Assembly: GCF_030867145.1 (NCBI RefSeq)
Contig: NC_134418.1
Span: forward strand, 560,501-624,500
DNA: 64,000 bases
Source: Opisthocomus hoazin
Lineage: Eukaryota; Chordata; Aves; Opisthocomiformes; Opisthocomidae
Reading direction: 5' to 3'
Shown: in pieces, positions 1 to 12,000 of the stretch
Layout of the letters: each line of letters starts with the position of its first letter
Numbering within the stretch: the first letter of the stretch is position 1
The notes under the pieces: generated by a model
The model's database searches: none
Seen by the model: only the letters and a program-made list of their open reading frames with translations
Told to the model about the DNA's origin: nothing
Made by a program: the position numbers and the translations under genes

Positions 1-3000
1 TTGGTGTTGACGATGTCGGTCAGGGACTGCAGCTTCTGCTTCAGCAGGCGCTGGGGCGGCAGGTTCCCGATGAAGTCCCGCAGCAAGGCCCTGCCGTCCA
101 GGCGAGAGGATTTCACGAGTGTTAAACACGGGGTTTGCAAGAGCCCCGCTTGTTGTGCAGTCCCGAGCCCCTGCAGCCCCTCCTGCAGCAGTGGGGAGCC
201 GGGTACCCCCTGCCCCTGGGTTTCAGTCAGGATGGGGCAGAGCTGTGCAGGGGGGTGCAGGCACGACGGTCCCACTGCACAGAGCCGCAAGGCAGCCCGT
301 GCCCCCCGCAGACACCGCACGGAGACACCCGAACAAAAACCCTGCCTGAATTCCCAAAACAGACCCGGCCGGGCTGAGGGTTTCCAGGCTCAGCCCCTGC
401 CTGAAGCAGAGGCTACTGAGAAAATTGAGCAAAACCCTCCCCTGGTTTCTCACTAGGAAAGAGATAAGGAGGCATTTCCCAGGCGTCAGGAAACTCCGAT
501 CCCTCTGTACACCCTCGCCCTCGGTTCGACGGCGTCAGCCTGCACCCCTGCCAGGATGAGGGGTCGCTGCGGGACGGCAGCGGGGGCAGAGGCGGCTGCG
601 GCAGACAGCGAGCACGCTGCAGAGCAGGGCTGGGGCTGGGGGGGACAGGGCGACAGGGACCCTACCCCAGCGCAGAGGAGTCGAAGATCCCAAAGACGTC
701 CTCCAGGATGGAAGGCAGGTACTTCAGGGCCGCTCCCTGCAAAGAGACAAGAGCTGCCTGCACCGGCCCTGCTTCGCCATGTGCCCATGGGGCAGGACAG
801 ACGGACAGATGCTGCGCAGGCAGGGAGGTGGCCCCGGCTCCTCCTGCCTCCCCCCAGGCTGTGGGTGCTGAGCCAGCACCCTCCTCGTTCAGCTCTGCTC
901 TCATTACAGCAGCGCTGGGCTCAGCCCATCGCCCTCGCTGTCCCTGCGAAGGGGCGTCCGGCCGGGAGCAGCTTCCTCTTGCCAGGCCACCAGCGTCCAG
1001 CACCGCTGTCGTCACATCCCTCTACCATTGCCAGTACGAACAACTGCCTCCAGCTGCTACTGTGAAACCACATCAACCCCTACAACACAACTCCCAGGTA
1101 CGCAGGGCCTGGCGTGTGTTGCTGGTCAAGCCCTCCGGCACGGCTGGGCTGACCCGTCACAGGGACTGACAACCGACTCCTTCCTTGCAGTGACACCATG
1201 CTCAGAGCAGCCTTCGGCCGCTCGCTGCTGGCAGCTCCCGGCTCCGCTCCCCCGCAGCCCCGTCCCCTCTGCCCGCAGAGCCCGGGCGCGGGGCAGGGGC
1301 TTCCCGGTGACCCAGCACCCCCGCTGCCCCCCACACCCGAACACGCAGAGATGTCTGAGGCAAGAGACAGTTCCCCTGCGACCCAAAAGAAACGCCCATC
1401 CCAACACAATGGTTCTCCATTGTGTAATGACTTTTTTTAGAACGGAGGAGACATATATTAAGGAGATTAAAAGTAGTTATTTTAATAAACTTACACAATG
1501 CTAATTTTAAATCAGAGTGCTGTATCAAGTCAAACTGTTGTTAGTCTCGCCTATTATGTCAGTTATCTTAGTCAGTCACATTTATAACTTCAAAAAAGTA
1601 ACGGCTAAATTTGATTTTTTTTTTATTAGACTCCATGCCACGCTTAGCAAGGCTGGACTGATTAACATTAATTATTTTGCCACCCTTTAACTCTGAATTG
1701 ATTGCATCCTCTCCGTGACTGAGCCGGGATCAATGGTCGCCTGTTTGGTCTACAGTTAGCAAGGTCATCTGATTCACTTTTTAAAAAATGAGCTCATATA
1801 GAATTTTTCCCATTCCTCAAGGATTTTTCCAGTGTTACAAGGCTTCTTAAACATCGGCATCTATGTCTCAGAAAGGATGTCTTCCCGAAACTGGTTCTGG
1901 CTTTTACTGTACCTGCCGAGGTAACTGCCTGGCCTTGCAAACCTGAAAATACCTTTCCTTCTCCGCCGAGGATGAGCCCCCCCTCACCGCTGCTTCGTGG
2001 CAGCGTCAGCCTGGCCACCACGCACAAGTTGTGTCCGCCCGCTCCCCAGCTGCAGAACAGCACCGTCTGCTCGAGCCAGCCACCCTGCCCAGGCGTCACT
2101 GGCGATGCTCTGGCAGCACCGGGAGCTGGAGGACGGACCGCCGGCATCCCCCCGGAGCGGGGTGGGCGCAGGGCCCGGGGGTCTCCGGCTTGGGGCAGGG
2201 GCTGCCTCCGGTGCGTGTGGCTGCGACTGTCACCTTTGCACCATGCCAGTAGCAGGGTGTCCTGCAGAAACCCCCCACCACGTGCCAGCAGCCACGGGGG
2301 AAGAGCCAGAGCAGCCTCAGTGGAGCTCCAACCATGGACACGCGGGAGCACGGTGCCGGGAAAACGCAGCCGCTGAGCCGGGCTGTGGGATGTCAGCGCA
2401 AACCCGAATGCCCCAAGGGGCCGTGGTGGGCTGGGACCATCGCCTCGCTCCACGCTGCTCAGCTGCAGGTAAGCCTGCACCCAAGCCGAGGAAGGATGGA
2501 GAGGAGCGGGTTGTCCTTCTCATGGCACGAACGAGGGGAAGCGCGCACCCCCCAGCAGCGAGCTGCTGCCGCTGCACGCCTGCGCAGGCCGTCTGCAGGC
2601 TTGGCACCCGGTCTGGGTCCCCTGCAGCTCCCAGCTGTGCTGGCAGCAGCGTGACGCTCTGCTCTGCCTTGCCCAGCGCCTTGGCAGCTGGCACGAGCCC
2701 CACGCGTTTGCTTAAGTCTGCGCCCCGATCCCACCTCAAAACTCATCTTCAGCCTGTCGGACACCGGTCAGCAGAGCCAAACGAGACTCAGCCTCCCCTC
2801 CACGGCTCCGAGCAGTCAAACTAGCGCAAAGCCTCCCGGCCTGAAGCAGTCCAACAGAGGACCGGCTCTCTCCACAGGAGAGGTGGCCTTTGCAGAAGTG
2901 TTGCAGCCACGGAGCTGTTATCAGCTCTGCCTTGGGCTGATCAGATAATTGCAGCTTTAGCAAAAAGAGTAGGCAGAAAGGGGTGAAGATGCAAAGCTTT

Positions 3001-6000
3001 CGTCAGCCACTAGCAGATCTTTCGGGTATCACCTTCAGCTGCTAGACGGGAGCTGGTCGGCGCAGCCAGAGATGCAGGGGATCTGCAAGCTCTGTGAAGC
3101 AGCTACAAAGTCCACTTAGAGAACAAGAAAAAAATGTTCTTTTCTCGGAGTGCTTGCTCAGGATGTTCAGGAGACACCGTCAGGGATGGGTACAGCAAGA
3201 CCCAGTGGCTGGGTCCAGCAGGAACCAGCACGGGACACAGCACAAGAACTGTGGCTGGGGTGACAAGGGGCCAGGACACCAGGGAAGCCTCGGGACCCTC
3301 CGGACAGGGCTCCAGTGGCGAGGCTGGGCAGAGGCACCGGGGGCCAGGCAGCAAGAGGCCGGGCACTTGGTCCGAGGCTGAGGGGGAACAGGATGGGACC
3401 TTGCTGGCTCACAAGCCGGCAGTGGCACTTCCCAAGGTCAGGGCCTCCTGAGTCAGGAGTGTCTCTATACTTCAAACACCTTGGGCGGATTTTTCTTCCA
3501 CAGATCAGCACAGCTGTTTGCAAATTTGTGCAAACTTCCAGCACCCACAGCCTGCTCCGAGGAGCAGATACAGACCATCACCAGGAGCTCAACAGCTTCA
3601 GCACACGGTAGATGAACAAGCACCGCCCGTTTCACAAGATGCTCCCCACCTCCTGACCCAGGAGAGACCTTAAGCAACCATTTCCATCTCCCACCCCCTT
3701 TCCCCAGATCAGAGGCGAATCTGCAGCTCCCTGCCCCAGCTCCCTGCTCGTCTCTTCCAGGATGAAGAGGTCTGGTCTGGCCAGGTAGGTGATCCCCCCT
3801 GAAAGCCGCCCCATACACCTGGTCACCCTTTGCTGGGGCTTCTCCAGCTAGCTGGCACACTCTGAAACACAGGCACCAGATGCAGATGCACCACAGGGAC
3901 TTGCACTGCAGCAAAGGGTATTTTCTGGTTCGTTCTCATGTCACCTCCTGATAATTTCCCACTCTGAATGAGCATTCCTTGATCAGCACCAGGCACGGAG
4001 CTGACGTCGCCAGAGCACTATCCGTTGTAGTCCCAGGTCTCGTCCACCAGCACGTCCGGCAGCTTGGAGCCCATCACTGTGCATTTAAAGTTGAGGGATT
4101 TCTCACTTTTAAGACCATTTTCGGATTTTCACTTCCACATTGACTAATTTCATCTGGACACTCTGTCCCCCAGTGTAACACTTTGTCGGTGATGTGGGAG
4201 AAGCCGCGTCACCTTGACGCCTGCGGAGCACGCAGCAGAGCCGGACAAGTGACGGTGGGGAGGAGACCCAGCTGATGCTGTGCTCCGGGCGAGTCGACAC
4301 CACGCACTGCGGTGCGGCCGAGTGCGAAGCCGTGCTCAGAGGCGCTGAACACGAGCTGCACTGACAAAACTGACAGCTTTAAAGTTGTGAGGCAATGACC
4401 AAAAAAGACCTGGAGGAGGTCAACGAGAAACAACCCAGATGCTGTCACGCTCTGATAGAATGAGATCCCCTTTCTGCCACCCCAAGGCGCCCGCACCAAG
4501 CCAGCGACCTGGTGACGAGATCTCGGAGTCCATGCATTCACACCCATCAGAGATGGGAGCGGAGGGGAGGTCTTTCCAAAGCCCACTACACAGCATGGCC
4601 CCAGCACCTAGCTCTGCTCAGCACGCCAGCAACCCCCAGGGAAGAACCCGGGGGGCTTCCAAGGGGGACATTTCCCTTGAAGAGAACAGCACAGTTCTGC
4701 CAGAGAGTTTCAGCCTCTCCTGCTCTCTCTCACAAAGTGATAGCAACCGGAAAAGCTGTTTTCACAGGGAAAGCTCCCGCTCAGCAGCTGAGACCCCACT
4801 GCAGAAATCAGCTCTTTCCAGCAAAAAGCACGGTCAGACTCGGCAAACCTGGCAGCAGCAGCAGCAGCAGCGGGCAAATCTCTGATCCCCATCCCCAGCT
4901 GCCTACAGGCTGCTCTGGGCAGAGGGCAGCTCCCGCTGATCCTCACCCCAATCTAAGGGACCCTGTCCTGAAGCCACAGCAGTGTGACCGCACGCGAGGA
5001 AGCGCCGTTTTCCAGTCTGCTTTTTGCTGATGTTTGGCTGCTGCGCACACCCGCAGTGCCTCAAGTGCACCGGAGGAACCGCAACAACCCTGCGCACAGC
5101 GCGTGCCCCGTGGCAGGCCCTGACACACTGTGTGTGCCCCGTGGCAGGCCCTGACACACTGTGTGTGCCCCGTGGCAGACCCTGCCACACTGTGTGTGCC
5201 CCGTGGCAGGCCCTGACACACTGTGTGTGCCCCGTGGCAGACCCTGACACACTGCATGTGCCCCATGGCAGACCCTGACACACTGTGTGTGCCCCGTGGC
5301 AGGCCCTGACACACTGTGTGTGCCCCGTGGCAGACCCTGACACACTGCGAGTGCCCCGTGGCAGACCCTGACACACTGTGTGTGCCCCGTGGCAGGCCCT
5401 GACACACTGCGAGTGCCCCGTGGCAGACCCTGACACACTGTGTGTGCCCCGTGGCAGGCCCTGACACACCGCGCGTGCCCCGTGGCAGGCCCTGCCACAC
5501 TGTGTGTGCCCCGTGGCAGGCCCTGACACACTGTGTGTGCCCCGTGGCAGGCCCTGACACACCGCGCGTGCCCCGTGGCAGACCCTGACACACTGTGTGT
5601 GCCCCGTGGCAGGCCCTGACACACCGCGCGTGCCCCGTGGCAGACCCTGACACGCTGTGTGTGCCCCGTGGCAGGCCCTGACACACCGTGTGTGCCCCAT
5701 GGCAGACCCTGACACACCGCGCGTGCCGCGTGGCAGGCCCTGACACACTGTGTGTGCCCCGTGGCAGACCCTGACACACCGCGAGTGCCCCGTGGCAGAT
5801 CCTGACACACTGTGTGTGCCCCGTGGCAGGCCCTGACACACTGTGTGTGCCCCGTGGCAGACCCTAACACCGTGTGTGCCCCATGGCAGACCCTGACACA
5901 CTGCCTGTGCCCCGTGGCAGGCCCTGACACACCATGTGTGCCCCATGGCAGACCCTGACACGCTGTGTGTGCCCCGTGGCAGGCCCTGACACACTGTGTG

Positions 6001-9000
6001 TGCCCCGTGGCAGACCCTGACACACCATGTGTGCCCCATGGCAGACCCTGACACACTGCGTGTGCCCCGTGGCAGACCCTAACACCGTGTGTGCCCCATG
6101 GCAGACCCTGACACACTGCGTGTGCCCCGTGGCAGGCCCTGACACGCTGCGTGTGCCCCGTGGCAGACCCTGACACACTGTGTGTGCCCTGTGGCAGACC
6201 CTGACACGCTGCGTGTGCTCCGTAGCAGACCCTGACACACTGTGTGTGCCCCGTGGCAGGCCCTGACACACCGTGTGTGCCCCATGGCAGACCCTGACAC
6301 ACTGCGTGTGCCCCATGGCAGACCCTGACACGCTGCGTGTGCCCCGTGGCAGACCCTGACACACTGCGTGTGCCCCATGGCAGACCCTGACACACTGTGT
6401 GTGCCCCGTGGCAGACCCTGACACACCGTGTGTGCCCCGTGGCAGGCCCTGACACACCGCGAGTGCCCCGTGGCAGGCCCTGACACACTGTGTGTGCCCC
6501 GTGGCAGACCCTGACACACCGCGCGTGCCCCGTGGCAGACCCTGACACACTGTGTGTGCCCCGTGGCAGACCCTGACACACCGCGCGTGCCCCGTGGCAG
6601 GCCCTGACACACTGTGTGTGCCCCGTGGCAGACCCTGACACACCGTGTGTGCCCCATGGCAGACCCTGACACACTGCGTGTGCCCCGTGGCAGACCCTGA
6701 CACGCTGCGTGTGCTCCGTAGCAGACCCTGACACACCGTGTGTGCCCCATGGCAGACCCTGACACACTGTGTGTGCCCCGTGGCAGGCCCTGACACACCG
6801 TGTGTGCCCTGTGGCAGACCCTGACACGCTGCGTGTGCCCCGTGGCAGACCCTGACACACTGCGTGTGCCCCGTGGCAGGCCCTGACACACCGTGTGTGC
6901 CCTGTGGCAGACCCTGACACACCGTGTGTGCCCCGTGGCAGACCCTGACACACCGCGCGTGCCCCGTGGCAGGCCCTGACACACTGTGTGTGCCCCGTGG
7001 CAGACCCTGACACACCGTGTGTGCCCCGTGGCAGGCCCTGACACACCGCGCGTGCCCTGTGGCAGACCCTGCCACACCGCGCATGCCCCGTGGCAGACCC
7101 TGCCACACCGTGTGTGCCCCGTGGCAGACCCTGACACACTGCGTGTGCCCCATGGCAGACCCTGACACACCGCGCGTGCCCCGTGGCAGGCCCTGACACA
7201 CTGTGTGTGCCCCGTGGCAGACCCTGACACACCGTGTGTGCCCCATGGCAGACCCTGACACACTGCGTGTGCCCCGTGGCAGACCCTGACACACTGCGTG
7301 TGCCCCGTGGCAGGCCCTGACACACTGTGTGTGCCCCGTGGCAGACCCTGACACACCGTGTGTGCCCCGTGGCAGGCCCTGACACACTGTGTGTGCCCCG
7401 TGGCAGACCCTGACACACCGCGCGTGCCCCGTGACTACCATCTGCTATCCCCACTGCCATTCCTGGTCTCAGCCGTAGCGCAGCTGCAGGGACGCCTTTC
7501 CTGGCGATGCATCTGCAGGCCTTTCCCCTCCACCCTGGACGGTGGCCTCTCTGCTCTGGCTGCGTTCGCAAGCAATATTTTCTGCAGACCGAACGAGGTG
7601 CTGAGTGATGCAGAAATCGCACAGGTGAACATGCAGCAGCTTCGGGTTACCATAGCAGAGAGTCTCTAGAGCAACGGTATTGAGATGGAAATCAAAATAA
7701 TGATCAGTGTTTAGATGGGAAAGGGGATAAGGGGGGACAGTCCTCCTCCTGTCCATGAGGACAGCTGTTGTGTTGGTCTTCAAACTACTTTTTCTTTTTA
7801 ATTAGATTAGTTTATAAGGGATTATCTAAGAATTCCATGAAATAATGGAGCACGGAGCAGGAGCTGCTAGCCATCCGGGAGCCACCGTGCCTCCCAGCCT
7901 GCAGTCAGGTCCCCGCCTGCGCTTGGCAGTGCATCTCCAGCTGGGAGACCGCCGGTGCAGAGTGCGGCACCATCCGCGCCCCTGGCACGGCACCGACACC
8001 AGAGCGACTCTGCCCCGGTACCGGCTCCTGCCTCCTCTCACTAACTGACGTCGCAGCGTGCGTGTGGCTCCGACACATTCTCCATTCAGCTCCGACCACC
8101 GGCACCAGCACACACGCCAGCTGCCGGCAATGGACGCAGCCGTGCCTGCAGGGACGCGCAGCGCGAAGGGCACCGTTTCGCTCGCCCCTGACCTCCCCGT
8201 GCCCAGGGTGCTGCGAGCAGGGCTGGGCCAGCTCTGGGGCAGGGATGAGCCCCAGGAGCCCTCCTGAGACCCTCTCCTCCCAGCAACGGCACATGCATGG
8301 CCGGGACAGCTGCTGACCCCAACACACAGCATGGCCTCGGCACCAGCGCCACGTGGGGCTCTGCGGTCTGGGACCTCGGGGGACTTTGAACCGGGGGCAC
8401 AAGGGGGGGTCCCTGGGGGAGCGAGGCACCACGCAAGGTGGCAGCTCCCTTTGATGCCCGTGCTCAGGGAGGTCTGCATGCAGGACAGCCGGTGCCACCA
8501 CTGCTGGGGCACTGTCTGCCCCGCCACACACCAGAGCTGACCCCCCGCAGCACCGGCCCCCGCCATACCTGGGAGAGCAGCGTGGGACCCTCCAGCGGGG
8601 ACTTCATCAGCTGGTTCAGGGAGAGGAAGAACCGCTGCAGTGAGCACTGGAACTCGGCCGTCTCCTTCCCCTCGTAGAGCCTGCAACAGCCAGAGTCACT
8701 GCACCGCACTGTGCTGCACCGTGCGCCTGCCCCAGGGACTGCGGGTGGCACCTGCGATCCCAATTAATTACACTCCTCAGTGACCACTTCCCATAGCTGG
8801 GCCTTGCAGCGAGCCCCGGCACGGCCACTGCCCCGGCATGGCCACTGCCCGGCCGCAGGAGCAGCCGGAATCGAGGCTGCAGATGTGCAGTATTGCCCCT
8901 GTTACAGACTGCTGTCTGCTCCCTCGCGGTATTTATATACACCACTTTTATGTACTCACATATATACTCTTTTTTTTTAAATAGACTCTTTTACATGACT

Positions 9001-12000
9001 TTCTACACCGAAGTCCTCTCAGACGTGGTTAGTGTCTGCCCACCGGAGCAGGAACCTCCCGCGCCCTCCAGCCCGAACACGACCTGCGTGACCAGTCGCA
9101 GAACAAACCAGACACGTGGGGAATTTTAGCCATAAGATGTGCCAAACGCAAGAAAGTTCCAAAGCTGCTGATCAAAGGCGTACTCACAAGAACACAGTCA
9201 TGTAACACCTCACTGGGAAGCACAGGCGGCATTTGAGCTACTCCACCCCCCAGGGGCACAGCGAGCGAAGCAGCGAGCCCCGGACAGACGGGGAAACGAG
9301 GGGCAGAACGCTGATGTCCCCGCGGCCGCGGAGCCAGACCGACCTGACCCCGCACACCGACCGCCACGCAGCAAGCAAGGCGTGTCTGCTTCTTAACTGC
9401 GGTTTGGCTTCTGATTGCGTGCACAGCAGCAGAACAAACGAGATCTGCCATTTTTTGCTTAACAGCTATTCTTATCGAGTCTAGTTTTGGTAAAAACTTT
9501 GCTGCTTTGTTTTATAACATTGCAGTTAGACAGTTCTCCTTTCAAATTCATCTTTCCTCTCTGGTAAGCGAGCCCAAGGGAACGAACACACGACGCATCG
9601 CAGGCTTGGCAGCGGGAAGAAGCCCGCTGGTCCGCCTGAGGCAGCTCAGATGCGCGCAGACAAACGCGCGGCTGAGCCGCAGCCGGTTCGCAGCCCCTGC
9701 GCGGCCCCAAGGGGAAACCAAGCTCAGCCCAACTCGAGAACGGTCCCTCCCTGTCATTCCGCGCGTTACAAGCTACAGAACCGCGGGAGCCCCCAGCCGC
9801 CCCCGCAGCCCCGTCCCGCACCCTGGAGCTCTGCTTGGCACAAACCCCACCAGAGGGGGGAATTTAAAGACACCTGTACGAGCTGAAGCAAGCAAAGGGG
9901 AACGACGGTGCGCATACAGCCTCTGCTCTCGCAGCGACGATACCACGCAGTGATCGTCACTCATCAGAGGTTCGTTGGATTCTTCACATAGCCCCTTTTT
10001 TCCACAACCAACCAGCACGGATTTTAAGTTCACCTCCACTGTAAACTCTTGCTTATAAAAATTCTGTATTTTTATCTTAAAGAGGGCATGCCCGAATACG
10101 ATACACTATTTTAACAATTGTAAAACATATTACCAGCACCGATTTCTGAACTTTTAAGTGTGGAGTGACGGAAACAGGTTATTATTTCCTCTCTCGTTCC
10201 AGTTGCGGGCAGTGACACTGGAAGAAACAGGCGGCCCCAGGCTATTAAATACGTGGCTCCATGGCTGGTGTCACCGCCACAACGTTGGGTTTTTTGACAA
10301 CGGGGTGGCCTACATGGCACGAGGCTTGCTGGTGTCAGATGGGAGTCACCTTTCTCACAGGGGAAAGAGGGGCTTTGCTCATGAGCTAGCTGACTGACAG
10401 AGCTTTAAACCAGACTTGAAGGGGTATGGGGACAATGCCAGGCTTGCCCGTGACAGGCTGTGGGACGGCACACCAGGCTCAGCGGGACGGGATGCCAGCG
10501 AGGGCCTTCAGCCTGTTGCTCTGAGACGTGCTGGGCACGCTGCAGCGCACAAAGTCTGACGGAGATTGAGCCAGGAGCTCCTGAGGTAACAGGGTCCAAC
10601 AGGGAAACACCAGGGAAACGCCTCACAGAATTACAGGGTGTTCCTCTAAGAAGGTGACACAGCGGACTGCCCAGCTGAGGAACCTCCACACCAATGCACG
10701 CAGCGTGGGCAGCAGGCAGGAGGAGCTGGGAGCCACCGCGCTGCTGGAAAGCTACAGCCTAGTTGCCATGACTGAAACGGGGGGGGACGAACCCCGCGGC
10801 TGGAGCGCGGCTATCGATGGCTGCAGGCCGTTGAGGAAGGACGGGCAGAGGCACTGCCCTCTCCATCGAGGAATGGATCCAGTGTGGAGAGCTGTCCCTG
10901 AAGAGCAGCCAAGAGCAGGTTGAGAACTTCAAGGGAGGAATTGGAGACCGAGGCTACAAAGAGAACCTTGTGGTGGGTGTCTGCTCCAGGCTGTGCGGTC
11001 AGGGGAGCCTACTGATGGAGCCTGCTTCCTCCAGCTCCAGGAGGCTTCGTGCTCGCAGGCTCTGGACCTGCTGAGGGACTCCAGCCACCCCCACATCTGC
11101 GGGAAAACAGCACGGAGAGCTGTGGGCAACCCCCGAGACTCCTGGAGAGCATGGAGGAGAACTTCTTCAGGCTGGTAACAGACAGCCCTGCCTGAGGGGA
11201 TGCGATACTGGACCTGCTGGGCACCAACGCAAGTGAGCTCATCGGTGGTGCCAAGCCTGGAGGCAGTCCGGGCTGCAGGGATCATGCACAGGTGGAGTTT
11301 GCAGTCCTGAGGGATGAGGGTCAGGGGAAGAGTAAAGTCAGGGCCCTGAACTTTAGGAAAGCGAACTTCCAGCTCTTCAAGGAGTGAGTCCATAGGACCC
11401 CTGGGATACTGCCCTCGGGGACAGGGGAGCGGAACAGAGCTGGCAGATCTTTCAGGACGCTTTCCACAGAGCGCAGGAGCTCTCGATCCCCGGGTGTAAG
11501 AAACCAGGCAAGGAAGGCAAGAGACCAGCATGGCTGAGTCGAGACGGGCTGGTCAAACCAAGGGCAAGGCAGCAACACCCGGGCAGCGGCCGCAGGGACA
11601 GGGATCCGGGGCAGAGTACAGGGACACTGCCCAGGTGTGCACAGGTACAAGGCGCAGCGGGACCTGAGCTTGGCAAGGAGTAACAAGCAGGGCTTCTAAA
11701 GGTACGTCAGCCAGAAGAGGAAGGTCAAAGAAAGCGTACCCCCTATGAGCAAGCGGGGCTGGTGGGGATGCTCAGCACCATGGGTGCTGCTGGAGTGGGT
11801 GCTGGCGGCAGGAACCACGGGGCTGAGCAAGGCTGGGCGAGGGGGCCGGGAGCTGCGAGGCAGGGGGCTGTGGAGGGGGGCTGGCCAGGGCGAGCAGCCC
11901 CTGCGCAGGGTGAGCCCCGGGTTGATGGCAAGCACTTCCAGGAAAACTTTGCCGCCCTCGGTAGCCGCCAAAAAGCAGAAACGGCCAGAGGAACTGGCAG

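Larger units (their letters stand above)
737..8568 (-). other. DOCK-A intron 23 (between exons 23 and 24)
   Basis: A 7.8 kb intron. Besides the 31-bp minisatellite it holds AT-rich stretches (1430-1800, with a T9 run near 1620) and no recognised exon or transposon. Confidence 0.6.

Noticed and set aside
5087-7433. CRISPR-like array (31-base repeats)
   Set aside because: Units are contiguous with no spacers, and the genome is vertebrate.
4903-7622. Three long minus-strand open frames (298-853 residues) over the 31-bp array
   Set aside because: They are one repeat read in three phases, lie inside a DOCK-A intron, and have no splice or family support.
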